21,686 nt of DNA, taken from IMG/VR virus record IMGVR_UViG_3300046010_013809, positions 1 through 21,686 of that record; one strand, given 5' to 3'. This DNA is from a virus. Of the stretch, positions 8,046 through 16,268 are shown one piece after another. The translations under genes and the position numbers were made by a program. Each line of letters begins with the position of its first letter. The first letter of the stretch is position 1. A model generated the notes under the pieces. It was not told the origin of the DNA. It saw only the letters and a program-made list of their open reading frames with translations, and ran no database searches.

Positions 8046-8731
8046 TTCAATTACCCAAAACAATATATCAAACTTGGATGACTAAACATCTTCCGGTCTC
8101 CATAAAGAGCACGATTGATGATATGTTGAAAATCAACAAAAATTATGAATATCAATTATTTGATGATAAAGACATGTTGAAATACATGGAAGAGAATTGT
8201 GAAACAGATGTGTTTGATTGTTTCAACAAACTCACCATAGGAGCAGCCAAAGCTGATTTGTGGAGATATTCGATTCTTTATGAGCGAGGCGGAATCTACA
8301 TCGATGTGGATTCTCTAATATTTGCAAATCTAGATAGTTTAATATTGAATGACGGTTGCTCTATAATAAGCAGAGAAAAAAATCAAGGAAAATTTGTTCA
8401 ATGGTGCTTGATGTTTACCCCCAAGCATCCGATATTGAAAATTTGCTTGGATTATTGTGTTGAAAATATCAAACAAGATAAAATAAAATCAATTCTAGAA
8501 TTGACCGGACCCGTTGTTTATACAAGAGCAATAAATGCGTTTTTTGGAACCGATATTTATTATGCGACAGACCAAAAGATAAATTCCATAAAAGAACAGA
8601 CAAAAGTCAGATGTCATGGATATGATTATCAAGGTTACGCGCAGTTTCAACATCCAAATAAAAATGAATTGTATATGGATAAACCCCATTGGACAGTAGA
8701 AGAAAATAAACAATTTGGAGATAGAATATGA
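8042..8731 (+). CDS. GT32-like glycosyltransferase (OCH1/TcdA-type DXD sugar-binding region)
   Basis: This 229-residue protein has the hallmark layout of GT32 sugar transferases: LPKTIYQTW (4-12) near the start, then GAAKADLWRYSILYERGGIY (68-87) and the DVD metal site (88-90). These correspond to the conserved sDl.RY..L...GGiY.D.D element of the family. Known members transfer mannose, galactose or glucose to glycans or proteins; specificity cannot be read here. No membrane anchor is present. It overlaps both neighbours by ATGA, placing it firmly in the same message. Confidence 0.9.
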   Translation: MIQLPKTIYQTWMTKHLPVSIKSTIDDMLKINKNYEYQLFDDKDMLKYMEENCETDVFDCFNKLTIGAAKADLWRYSILYERGGIYIDVDSLIFANLDSLILNDGCSIISREKNQGKFVQWCLMFTPKHPILKICLDYCVENIKQDKIKSILELTGPVVYTRAINAFFGTDIYYATDQKINSIKEQTKVRCHGYDYQGYAQFQHPNKNELYMDKPHWTVEENKQFGDRI

Positions 8732-9393
8732 GTATAGCTGTAGATAAGATTTACATCTGTCATTATAAAAAATTGACGGAAAGAAAAGCTGCAGTATCTG
8801 AGCAATTGAACAGATTCAAAATGTCAAATTATTTTTTTGTTGAACATTTCGACAAAGACACATGGGATGTAAATGAAATCAATCAGAAATACCCAAAAAT
8901 AAATCATCCAGAAACAAAAATGACCGAAGGGGAAAAATCTTTGGCACTGAAACATTCCTGGATTGTTCAGGACATGCATGAGAAAAAATATGCTTCTGCT
9001 CTTGTGCTTGAAGATGATGCTGTTTTATGTGATAACTTCCCACAATATTTTGATGCATATATGAACCAACTTCCAAACGATTGGGATATAGGTTGGGTAG
9101 GAAGCTGCTTCAACTTAAAAGAGCCGCAAATACCCGGGGTAAATGTTTATAGAACGAATAGAGGGTCTAGGTGTACTCATGCATTTTGCATAAGTCAACA
9201 ATTTGCTGAAAAAACGGTAAAAGAAATGTCTAATGTAAATTTACCATCAGATCACTTTTATAACTACATTGTCAGGAAGTTTGATATCAACAATTATTGG
9301 TTTCAACCGCCTCTCGCGTTCCAGAGTTTGGAATTTTCTTCGTCACTAAATCAGGACCCAAATCATAAATGGGATCCAAAGGAAATGGGTTAA
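8728..9393 (+). CDS. GT25-family glycosyltransferase, copy 2
   Basis: The 221-residue protein belongs to the GT25 (LPS glycosyltransferase) type. Visible features are the opening strand IYICHYKKLTERK (8-20), the helix EGEKSLALKHSWIV (67-80) corresponding to the family's G..S...SH segment, and ALVLEDDAVL (91-100). The downstream CTHAFCIS segment matches the GT25 ..g..aY.is element. The ATG overlaps the preceding stop (ATGA). A 17-base gap with an AAGGAA site separates it from the methyltransferase-like gene. It is only distantly similar to the GT25 at 5071, so different acceptors are likely. Confidence 0.85.
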   Translation: MSIAVDKIYICHYKKLTERKAAVSEQLNRFKMSNYFFVEHFDKDTWDVNEINQKYPKINHPETKMTEGEKSLALKHSWIVQDMHEKKYASALVLEDDAVLCDNFPQYFDAYMNQLPNDWDIGWVGSCFNLKEPQIPGVNVYRTNRGSRCTHAFCISQQFAEKTVKEMSNVNLPSDHFYNYIVRKFDINNYWFQPPLAFQSLEFSSSLNQDPNHKWDPKEMG

Positions 9394-9410
9394 AATAAAG
9401 GAAAAAAATT

Positions 9411-9980
9411 ATGTCTGAAACAAAAACTACATTATTTGAATCTGTGTACAAAAAATACAAAAGCGATTTATTTTTAGAAACAGGTTCATGGATGGGCGAT
9501 GGAATACAAATGGCCCTTGATTGCAAAACAAAAAAAGTAATAAGCATAGAAATAATGCAACCATATTATACAAATTGTTCAGAACGATTTGAAGCTGAAA
9601 TAAAAAATGGAAATGTCGAGCTACATTTAGGACACAGTGCCGATGTGTTACAAAAAATTCTACCATCTATAACCGACAAAATAACATTTTGGTTGGATGC
9701 CCATTTGGATTTGAGTCATATTCATCCCGATATCAACACGCATTCGCCTTTAATGCACGAACTTGATATTATTCAAAATTTTTCAACCCGTAATGACAAT
9801 ACGATTATGATCGATGATATTAGAATTTTTAAGGCTCGTACTGACTGGGCTATTAGAAATTTTTATGATGTAAAAGGAATAGAAAACAAACTGATGGAGA
9901 TTAATCCCAACTACAAAATAGTGTATGAAGAAGGTTTTAGTGGAAAAACTGATGTATTGGTTGCATTTGTGGAGAATTGA
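9411..9980 (+). CDS. Class I SAM-dependent methyltransferase-like protein
   Basis: This 189-residue Rossmann-like protein has a methyltransferase-type motif I, LFLETGSWMGDG (20-31), an acidic residue ending strand 2 (VISIEIM, Glu47), HLGHSADVL (72-80), and a strand-4 segment FWLDAH (93-98). It most resembles small phage or bacterial methyltransferase-like proteins found in glycan clusters. Strand 1 has ETGSW where ordinary enzymes have D.G.G, so SAM binding is likely but not certain. Methylation of a sugar hydroxyl would fit the neighbours. Start ATG 9411 follows AAGGAA (9398-9403). The next gene begins immediately after its stop. Confidence 0.65.
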   Translation: MSETKTTLFESVYKKYKSDLFLETGSWMGDGIQMALDCKTKKVISIEIMQPYYTNCSERFEAEIKNGNVELHLGHSADVLQKILPSITDKITFWLDAHLDLSHIHPDINTHSPLMHELDIIQNFSTRNDNTIMIDDIRIFKARTDWAIRNFYDVKGIENKLMEINPNYKIVYEEGFSGKTDVLVAFVEN

Positions 9981-10832
9981 ATGAAAGTTTCATTTTGTGA
10001 TTTTTGGGGTGATGTTGACCCTTATAATAACTTTTTTTCTGATTTATTAAAAAGCATGTATCCTGCTTGTGAGATTGTACCTTTCTCAAATGACAATACC
10101 GACATTTTAATCTATTCTTGTTTTGGGTCTGAGCACCACGCTGCCGACAGGAAAAAGGTCAAAAAAATATTCTATACTGGGGAAAACAAACGCCCAAATT
10201 ACGAAGAATGTGATTATAGCCTAACCTTTGATTTTTCCGATTATGAAGGAAGAAACATCCGACTTCCATTGTGGATGCTTCAGATAGATTGGTTCGATAA
10301 AATTGGTTACGGGAATCCAAAATTTGTCATACCACAGGGTGAACTCAGAAATAGTAGATTTTCAGTTCGTCCTAAAACCAAGTTTTGTTCAATAGTATTC
10401 AGCAATCCAATCAGAAATAGAATAGAAATACTTCAAAAACTTTCAAAATATAAACCAATTGAATGTTTCGGAGCACCTTTCGGCAATCATTCAAATGGCG
10501 AAGATATAAAATATGATATCATATCAAATTATAAATTCAACATTTGTTTTGAAAATGGAACTCATCCTGGATATTACACAGAAAAATTGCTTCACGCAAA
10601 GGTTGCCGGTTGCCTTCCCCTATATTGGGCAGACGAGCACTGCAATCACGATTTCAACACCAAATCGTTTATAAACTTAAACGATTTCCCCAGCATGGAT
10701 GCTTTTGTTGAAAAAATAATAGAACTGGACAATAATGATGAGGATTATGAGAAAATACGATCTGAATATTTGTTCGAAGGAAAAGAACCTTCTCTTGAAC
10801 TTCTGAAAGAGCAATTGAGGAAAATATTATGA
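9981..10832 (+). CDS. GT10 fucosyltransferase-like glycosyltransferase, copy 2
   Basis: The 283-residue protein shows both halves of GT10. The N-terminal acceptor domain has KKIFYTGENKRPNYEECDYS (61-80) and RLPLW (94-98). The C-terminal donor domain has NYKFNICFENGTHPGYYTEK (183-202) and AGCLPLYWADE (209-219). It is closer to the classical bacterial alpha-1,3-fucosyltransferases (for example of Helicobacter) than the copy at 5705, because the N-terminal domain is recognisable. The donor is probably a GDP-sugar such as GDP-fucose, presumably from the host or from phage genes outside the window. Its ATG directly follows the previous stop, and it overlaps the next gene by ATGA. Confidence 0.88.
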   Translation: MKVSFCDFWGDVDPYNNFFSDLLKSMYPACEIVPFSNDNTDILIYSCFGSEHHAADRKKVKKIFYTGENKRPNYEECDYSLTFDFSDYEGRNIRLPLWMLQIDWFDKIGYGNPKFVIPQGELRNSRFSVRPKTKFCSIVFSNPIRNRIEILQKLSKYKPIECFGAPFGNHSNGEDIKYDIISNYKFNICFENGTHPGYYTEKLLHAKVAGCLPLYWADEHCNHDFNTKSFINLNDFPSMDAFVEKIIELDNNDEDYEKIRSEYLFEGKEPSLELLKEQLRKIL

Positions 10833-11542
10833 AAAACGCCATAGTTTGTTTGACAAGAGGATATTCCCATGTAAATAACTATTATATGCTTATTCAGAGG
10901 AATAACTTGATTTATCATCATCTGAATGAAAAAATGAATAAACATTACCAATCCATTATTTTTCATGAGGGTAATATCAGCAAAGAGCATCAAGATTTCA
11001 TACTAGAACATAGCCAAGACAAGACGATTCAATTCGTTGATGTTAGCTCTATATGGACGGGTGGTTACGCAGGAATGTGTAAATTCAACATGTATGACAT
11101 CTGGAATTATACGAAAGAATATGATTTTATATTAAGAGTTGATGAAGATTGCTTTATATCAAAGATTGAAATCGATCCATTTTCTTGTATAGATGACAAG
11201 GTGTTTTTGATTAGCGCGCCTTGCCGTGAAAGTCATGAGGCAACAAACGCCACTCTACCCCAGTTTATAGAATCAATAACAAATGTTCCGGCAAGCCTCT
11301 TTTATGATCACAAATTTCCATACACCAATGTCTGCATAAGTAGTGTTCAATTTTGGCGTGAACCACCTGTAAGTTCCATCCTGAAGCAAATAGCTTTCAG
11401 TGAATTGCAACATAAAAATAGGTGGGGAGATCTTCCCGTGCTGGGCTCTTTGTTGAACATATACGCAAAAGATAGAGTTGGAAATTTGAAACAGTTTGAA
11501 TATTACCATGAATCTCACAAAGAAACAATAAACTGCAAATAA
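10829..11542 (+). CDS. GT15-like (KRE2/MNT1-type) glycosyltransferase
   Basis: This 237-residue protein resembles the GT15 alpha-1,2-mannosyltransferase family of fungi. GYAGMCKFNMYDIWNYTKEY (79-98) parallels the family's Y.hMcRF element; YDFILRVDEDCFI (98-110) parallels the Y..YWRVEP...C segment at the metal/donor site; a late WGDLPVLGSLLNIYAKD segment parallels WGDaP.hsi...lf; and a YYHESH end parallels the FYH tail. Length is well below the eukaryotic enzymes because the membrane stem is absent. Assignment is by motif order only. A 37-base gap follows, the largest inside the block apart from the one before the helicase. Confidence 0.68.
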   Translation: MKNAIVCLTRGYSHVNNYYMLIQRNNLIYHHLNEKMNKHYQSIIFHEGNISKEHQDFILEHSQDKTIQFVDVSSIWTGGYAGMCKFNMYDIWNYTKEYDFILRVDEDCFISKIEIDPFSCIDDKVFLISAPCRESHEATNATLPQFIESITNVPASLFYDHKFPYTNVCISSVQFWREPPVSSILKQIAFSELQHKNRWGDLPVLGSLLNIYAKDRVGNLKQFEYYHESHKETINCK

Positions 11543-11567
11543 AAGCAAAATATATACAAATAAGATT

Positions 11568-11571
11568 GGAG
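11568..11571 (+). promoter_or_regulatory. Shine-Dalgarno site for ribB
   Basis: GGAG lies eight bases ahead of ATG 11580, in the 37-base gap that separates the first glycosyltransferase run from the precursor cassette. The gap is AT-rich (TATATACAAATA at 11551-11562), but I could not support a promoter there. Confidence 0.5.
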
Positions 11572-11579
11572 CAAACAAA

Positions 11580-12200
11580 ATGAATACAAGTGAATGCAAT
11601 ATTAAAAATGTTTTGGGTGATATAAAATCAGGCAAGCCTATAATTATAGTTGATAGTTATGACAGAGAAAACGAAGGTGATTTGATGCTTGCGGCTGAAA
11701 TGGCCTCTGCGGAAACATTAGCTTTTATGGCAAAATGGGGACGCGGAATAATGTGCTTGCCTTGCATGGCTGACAGATTGGAACGATTATCTATTCCAAT
11801 GATGCAAAGCAACAAATTAGATAAGTTTGTAACACCATTTGCAAATAGCATAGATGCTTCAGAAGGAATTTCCACTGGAGTAAGTGTGAACGATCGAATG
11901 GTGACTATTAAAAAATTTATAAGTGAACAGAGTGTTCCTGGCGATTTTGCACAGCCCGGACACCTTTTTCCTCTTCGTGCTAGACCAGGGCTTCTGAAGG
12001 AGCGTCAGGGTCATACAGAATCTAGTGTTGAATTATGTTTGATGGCTCAAGTCAAGCCGGTAGCAATCATAATAGAAGTAATGAACGATGACGGTTCTAT
12101 GGCAAGATTGCCGCAACTAGAGGAATTGGCTAGGCGTTTTCAATTAAATATGATTTCCATCGATGAAATTATTGAGCATAAGTATGGAAAAAACATTTAA
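11580..12200 (+). CDS. ribB: 3,4-dihydroxy-2-butanone 4-phosphate synthase (RibB)
   Basis: RibB converts ribulose 5-phosphate to L-3,4-dihydroxy-2-butanone 4-phosphate plus formate, normally for riboflavin synthesis. The 206-residue protein aligns by eye over its length with E. coli RibB (217 residues). Metal and substrate motifs are present: DRENEGD (28-34), GISTGVS (96-102), DRMVTI (105-110), PGHLFPLRA (126-134), GHTESSVEL (144-152) and IIEVMNDDGSMAR (164-176). All expected acidic and His residues appear intact, so it should be active. No GTP cyclohydrolase II domain is fused, and no other riboflavin gene is present. Its neighbours are a kinase, a nucleotidyltransferase, a phosphatase and an aldolase, suggesting that the C4 product feeds an unusual sugar rather than flavin. 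Confidence 0.95.
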   Translation: MNTSECNIKNVLGDIKSGKPIIIVDSYDRENEGDLMLAAEMASAETLAFMAKWGRGIMCLPCMADRLERLSIPMMQSNKLDKFVTPFANSIDASEGISTGVSVNDRMVTIKKFISEQSVPGDFAQPGHLFPLRARPGLLKERQGHTESSVELCLMAQVKPVAIIIEVMNDDGSMARLPQLEELARRFQLNMISIDEIIEHKYGKNI

Positions 12201-13128
12201 TACGAGAGCATACAACACAATACAAATTTTACCTTTTGGTCTAGTCGAAAAAAGCAGTGCTTCCGATAGGCTATTAGATGAAATCGCGTATTACGACTCG
12301 ATTCCTTCCAATGTAAAACATCTTTTTCCAAGAAAAAAAGATTCTTATGTTGCAAATCAAAAATATCATCTTGTAATTGAATATTATCCGTATAAAAATC
12401 TCGGAGAATATATGCTTTCAGATGAAAAATTTGATTGGATTTCTGTTTTTTCTAACATTAAAGAAGCCATTGGATTGATGTCCAATTATGTTCAAGAAAA
12501 TAAAGATGCAGAAAGCCACGCAATTTCCATGTACATAACTAAAACAAAAAATGAATACGAAAACTTAAAAAAATCCTATTACGACCATGAGTTATTTTCT
12601 GGTGATAAATTAATAATCAATGATAAAGAATATGTTAATTTTGAAAAACTTTGGGATAAAATACAGGCACTTATAGAAAAAAATCTTCTGTTGTATAAAA
12701 GAACAATGATTCATGGAGACATGTGTTTTAGTAATATATTGTATCATCCAAAAATAGGTTCTAGATTTATAGACATGCGTGGTTCCTTTGGAACAAAAGG
12801 AATATATGGTGACAGCATGTATGATTGCGCAAAATTATTACATTCAGTTGAAGGTGGATATGAATTATTCATAAATGACAGTTTTGTAGTTGAAAAAAAG
12901 TCAACAGGAGTGTATAATATTGAATTGTTGGAAAATGAAAACAAACAAGATGCTTTTAATGCATACAAAAAAATATTTAGTGATAAAAACATTGATTTGA
13001 TTCGTCTTGTTGAAGGATTGATATTCGTTGGAATGTGTGCTAGACATTATGATTGTAAAAAGCGTCAAATGATAATGTATTTGACTGGAATAAAAAATTT
13101 AAATGAGGCTATGAAAAATTTATGCTAA
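12184..13128 (+). CDS. Aminoglycoside-phosphotransferase/choline-kinase-fold kinase
   Basis: The 314-residue protein has the C-lobe signature of the APH/choline-kinase superfamily: MIHGDMCFSNIL (175-186), the catalytic loop with Asp179 and Asn184; FIDMRGSFGTKGIYGD (195-210), the metal-binding Asp197; then YDCAKLLHS (213-221). The D-x-R-G...GD...YD.AKL.HS pattern is typical of phosphotransferases in capsule and LPS clusters. It probably phosphorylates a sugar or polyol. I chose ATG 12184, which overlaps ribB by 17 bases; an in-frame TTG at 12163 has no better support. The nucleotidyltransferase starts within its last codons. Confidence 0.82.
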   Translation: MEKTFNTRAYNTIQILPFGLVEKSSASDRLLDEIAYYDSIPSNVKHLFPRKKDSYVANQKYHLVIEYYPYKNLGEYMLSDEKFDWISVFSNIKEAIGLMSNYVQENKDAESHAISMYITKTKNEYENLKKSYYDHELFSGDKLIINDKEYVNFEKLWDKIQALIEKNLLLYKRTMIHGDMCFSNILYHPKIGSRFIDMRGSFGTKGIYGDSMYDCAKLLHSVEGGYELFINDSFVVEKKSTGVYNIELLENENKQDAFNAYKKIFSDKNIDLIRLVEGLIFVGMCARHYDCKKRQMIMYLTGIKNLNEAMKNLC

Positions 13129-13901
13129 ACATAATGATATTGATGGCTGGGAAAGGAAATCGTTTTACCGAAAAGGGATATTGTGTACCAAAACCCATGG
13201 TAATGGTAAACGGTAAAACAATATTGCAATGGACAACAGAATCATGCCCGTTTATAAAACATAATGTGAAAGAGCAAGACAAAACCATTAATTTATGCTT
13301 TGCTGTGTTAAAAGAACATCTAGAAGATGGTGTTGGAGAATTTTTAAAATCCATATACGGAGAAAATATAACAATAATACCATTTGATCAGGTGACAAGG
13401 GGAAATTTGGAAACTGCAAGAATAGCATGTGACAAAATAAAGTTTTCGAATAGCCCAATTTTATTTTTAGATTCTGACAATAAATACGATCATTCAGGAA
13501 TGGATACTTTTTTTAGTTCGCTTCCATCCGACTTGAGCACCATGGCAATTTGTTGTTTTGACGACGAGAACAAAAAACTCCCAAATAAATGGTGTAATGC
13601 CAGAATAAAAAATAATCTAGCAATAGAATTGAGGGAAAAGGACGATAATTGGATAAATTATCCTGCTCTCATTGGAACATTCTATTTTTCAAGAGTGGAT
13701 CAATTTAAAAATTATGCAGATTTTATAATGGATAATCTAGCACCAATAGGACCAGAAAATAAAGAAGAATATTACATGAGTATGTTACCTAAACATCATG
13801 CAAAAATAGGTCAGCCTGTGCATGTTCATATGGTTAATTCTGTAGTTCCTCTTGGAACCCCCGAAGATGTTAATATTTTTATGATGAAAGGGAAAGAATG
13901 A
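13122..13901 (+). CDS. Sugar-phosphate nucleotidyltransferase
   Basis: This 259-residue Rossmann-like enzyme should join a sugar phosphate to an NTP. ILMAGKGNRF (6-15) is the nucleotide-binding signature, VPKPMV (22-27) supplies the conserved Lys, and FLDSDN (115-120) provides the metal-binding acids. The C-terminal VVPLGTPEDV is the usual L-GTPEDV end of this family. It is close in pattern to capsule-cluster nucleotidyltransferases (HddC/GlmU N-domain type); base and sugar cannot be chosen from sequence. It overlaps the kinase by 7 bases and the HAD gene by ATGA, so kinase, nucleotidyltransferase and phosphatase form a tightly coupled trio. Confidence 0.88.
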   Translation: MLNIMILMAGKGNRFTEKGYCVPKPMVMVNGKTILQWTTESCPFIKHNVKEQDKTINLCFAVLKEHLEDGVGEFLKSIYGENITIIPFDQVTRGNLETARIACDKIKFSNSPILFLDSDNKYDHSGMDTFFSSLPSDLSTMAICCFDDENKKLPNKWCNARIKNNLAIELREKDDNWINYPALIGTFYFSRVDQFKNYADFIMDNLAPIGPENKEEYYMSMLPKHHAKIGQPVHVHMVNSVVPLGTPEDVNIFMMKGKE

Positions 13902-14278
13902 TTTTTGCCTTTGATCTTGATAATACAGTATGTGAAAGAAAATTAGGAAACATGACATATTTCGATGTCAATCCTTTTCCAGAAGCAGTAGAAACTATTC
14001 GTTGGTTAAAATCTGAAGGACACACAATCATTCTTCATACAGGAAGACACATGAGAACTTGTGGGGGAAATCAAGGAAAAGTTCTTGCTAAACAAGGAAA
14101 AATACTTTTTGATTGGTTAGAAAAACATCAAATTCCATATGATGAAATTTGGTGGAGTAAACCACACGCAGATCTTTTTATCGATGATGCAGTTCATCGT
14201 CATACCGATTGGAAAACATCAATACAAGCAATTAAAGACCGTCTCATAAAAGGAGACAGAACGGCGGAGAATCCTTAA
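13898..14278 (+). CDS. HAD-superfamily phosphatase, capsule-biosynthesis type
   Basis: The 126-residue protein is a minimal HAD hydrolase. Motif I FDLDNT (5-10) has the nucleophile Asp6 and acid Asp8; motif II is HTGR (47-50); motif III Lys88 and motif IV FIDDAVHR (94-101) complete the active site. There is no cap domain insertion beyond a short loop (KLGNMT...). Small HADs of this pattern sit beside nucleotidyltransferases in capsule clusters and remove a phosphate from a sugar bisphosphate or sugar phosphate. It shares ATGA with the nucleotidyltransferase; the transaldolase follows after two bases. Confidence 0.88.
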   Translation: MIFAFDLDNTVCERKLGNMTYFDVNPFPEAVETIRWLKSEGHTIILHTGRHMRTCGGNQGKVLAKQGKILFDWLEKHQIPYDEIWWSKPHADLFIDDAVHRHTDWKTSIQAIKDRLIKGDRTAENP

Positions 14279-14280
14279 AC

Positions 14281-15150
14281 ATGAATACAACAGAAACTAC
14301 ACTTCCAGCCTTTTTCTTTGACACAGCAGATACCGAAGCAATCAGACGCATATGGGACAAGTTAGGCAAGAAAATATCGTCTAAATCTTGTTTGGGCATA
14401 ACAACAAATCCAAACGCCCTAGCCAAAGTTAACTGTCATACAGTGGCAGAGCTTGAGAAGTTGGTAAAGACCATGAGCGATACCATGGATGAAATCTGTG
14501 GTGGAAATTCGTTAATCTATGTTCAAGTTCCAAATTCTTTTATGAGTCCTTCTGATATAATTAAATGGGCAAATCTTATTTCAAAATTCGATACCGGTAA
14601 AAGTAAAATAGCATTGAAAATACCGCATTTCAGTTATATCTTAAGAGAAACAGATAGACCTATTTTTTGGAATAAAGGTCCATTTGGAGAATTTAAGAAT
14701 TTGTATTTGAATGTTACTGGAATTTCAGACAGCGGAACAATTATAAAAGCATTAAATTATGATAATGTATGTTATGCAAGCATCATTCCCGGTAGAATGG
14801 AAGAAGCAGGAATTGATGCAAATTCACATCTTAAATACCTTTCTGACCAAAAATTCAAAAAACATCAAGCCATAATTACCGGCAGCATGAGAACTATTAA
14901 GGGTCTAAAGGATTCGGTTTATTACAAAACTGTTCCAACGATTGGAACTCGGGTGTGGGATTTGATTGGGCAAGGTGATCTTTGGGAAGAGTTCCCAACA
15001 TATTGGAATAATTTGTATGTTTCGACAGAAACCCCAAATCAGGACTATTGTCCAGAAACCACAGAAAAAAATATTACACTCAGTAAGCAATTTTTTGCTC
15101 AAATGGATTCGTTAGGAAATCAATTGTATGATAATTTTTCTAGTATGTGA
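14281..15150 (+). CDS. Transaldolase / fructose-6-phosphate aldolase family protein
   Basis: This 289-residue protein resembles the small transaldolase (TalC/FSA) family, class I Schiff-base aldolases. FFDTADTEAIRRI (12-24) matches the opening FvDTad.e.Ir; GITTNPNALAK (39-49) is the diagnostic TTNP loop; KIALKIP (109-115) supplies a Lys113 at the position of the catalytic Lys of FSA (VVKVP); YASIIPGRMEEAGID (165-179) matches the Y.aP...R.dd.G element; and TGSMRTIKG (200-208) matches the ..SfRt..q segment. It is about 70 residues longer than TalC, with a divergent C-terminus. Cyanophage TalC acts in the pentose phosphate pathway, but here the neighbours suggest use in building a sugar precursor. 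Confidence 0.85.
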   Translation: MNTTETTLPAFFFDTADTEAIRRIWDKLGKKISSKSCLGITTNPNALAKVNCHTVAELEKLVKTMSDTMDEICGGNSLIYVQVPNSFMSPSDIIKWANLISKFDTGKSKIALKIPHFSYILRETDRPIFWNKGPFGEFKNLYLNVTGISDSGTIIKALNYDNVCYASIIPGRMEEAGIDANSHLKYLSDQKFKKHQAIITGSMRTIKGLKDSVYYKTVPTIGTRVWDLIGQGDLWEEFPTYWNNLYVSTETPNQDYCPETTEKNITLSKQFFAQMDSLGNQLYDNFSSM

Positions 15151-15161
15151 AGGAATTTAAA

Positions 15162-16268
15162 ATGATAAGAAGGACAAATTGTGCATTATGCAAAGAAAAT
15201 TTAGAATTTTTTCATATAATAAAAGATTTTCCTGTCTATATGGGAATCAGAGATAAAGATGAAATTCAATTATATGAAAACATGGAATTTTCCTCATGTT
15301 CAAATTGTGGATGTGTTCAATTAAGTAATCTTATTGATCCAAAAGTTCTTTATAAAAAACCACACAACCCAGCAATAGGAAAAACATGGGAATTGCATAA
15401 TCAAGAGTTGTCAAATTATATCGTTTTTAATAATCCAAAAAATGCTATAGACATTGGCGGAGCAAATATGAAGATAGCAAATGCAGTTTGCGAAAATTCT
15501 TCAATTATATCATATACTGTTTGTGATTTGTCTGCTGGGTTGTATGATGGTAAAACAAATTCAAAAATAAAAATAATTAAGGATTATGTTGAAAATGTTA
15601 AAACAGACAAAAAATATGATGTAGCAATACTTTCCCATACTTTAGAACATTTTTATAATCCAGTTGATATACTGTTAAAAATAAAAAACATGTTAACAGA
15701 TGACGGTGCTATAATTATTTCTGTACCCAATATTGAACAGCAATTAAAGGATGGTTTTTTAAATGCATTAAATTTTGAGCACACATATTATATCAGTCAC
15801 GCTTACATGAACCTTATGTCAAAAATAGCCGGACTGGAAATTGTAGATATCCATGAGTTTTCTCGGCACAATTGTTTTTACAAACTTAAAAAAATAAATG
15901 AACCCAAAGAATTAGTTTATGATAAATTAATAGCTAAAAATGTATACGAAACATTCGTAAAAAATTTAGTGGAAGATGTAATTAACATAAATTCTCAGAT
16001 AAAGGGAAAAAAAGTCTATTGCTTCGGTGGTCATATATTTACTCAAATGCTGATTGCATATGGATTAAATGTAGAAAATTTATTAGGAGTATTAGATAAC
16101 GATAAAAATAAAATAGGAAAATTTCTTTATGGGAGTAATTTGATGATATATAATCCATCTTGTATAAAACAAGAAAAAGCTCCTATTGTTATAGTAAGAA
16201 CTGCCCAATATAAAGATGAAATTATAGAATCAATAAAAATTCATAATGAAAATGTGAGTATAATTTGA
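15162..16268 (+). CDS. Sugar C-methyltransferase-like protein (Zn-binding N-terminus, SAM core, C-terminal domain)
   Basis: The 368-residue protein has three parts. A zinc-binding N-terminus has CALC (7-10) and CSNCGC (46-51). A SAM methyltransferase core has AIDIGGAN (95-102) and LSHTLEHFYNPVDILLKI. A C-terminal Rossmann-like part has KGKKVYCFGGHIFTQML and GVLDNDKNKIGK. This order matches sugar C-methyltransferases such as the TylC3/TcaB9/NovU group, which methylate a ketosugar carbon. Homologues also occur in LPS and capsule clusters, so a branched or C-methylated sugar is possible. I prefer ATG 15162 over GTG 15147 because AAGGA (15150-15154) sits seven bases ahead. It shares TTGA with the next gene. 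Confidence 0.82.
   Translation: MIRRTNCALCKENLEFFHIIKDFPVYMGIRDKDEIQLYENMEFSSCSNCGCVQLSNLIDPKVLYKKPHNPAIGKTWELHNQELSNYIVFNNPKNAIDIGGANMKIANAVCENSSIISYTVCDLSAGLYDGKTNSKIKIIKDYVENVKTDKKYDVAILSHTLEHFYNPVDILLKIKNMLTDDGAIIISVPNIEQQLKDGFLNALNFEHTYYISHAYMNLMSKIAGLEIVDIHEFSRHNCFYKLKKINEPKELVYDKLIAKNVYETFVKNLVEDVININSQIKGKKVYCFGGHIFTQMLIAYGLNVENLLGVLDNDKNKIGKFLYGSNLMIYNPSCIKQEKAPIVIVRTAQYKDEIIESIKIHNENVSII

Noticed and set aside
11551-11562. TATATACAAATA in the 37-base gap before ribB, a possible promoter -10 or late promoter.
   Set aside because: No matching -35 at suitable spacing and only a partial match to TATAAATA; AT-rich background makes it uninformative.
15147-15161. GTG start for the C-methyltransferase.
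   Set aside because: ATG 15162 has AAGGA seven bases ahead and the zinc-binding domain starts right after it.
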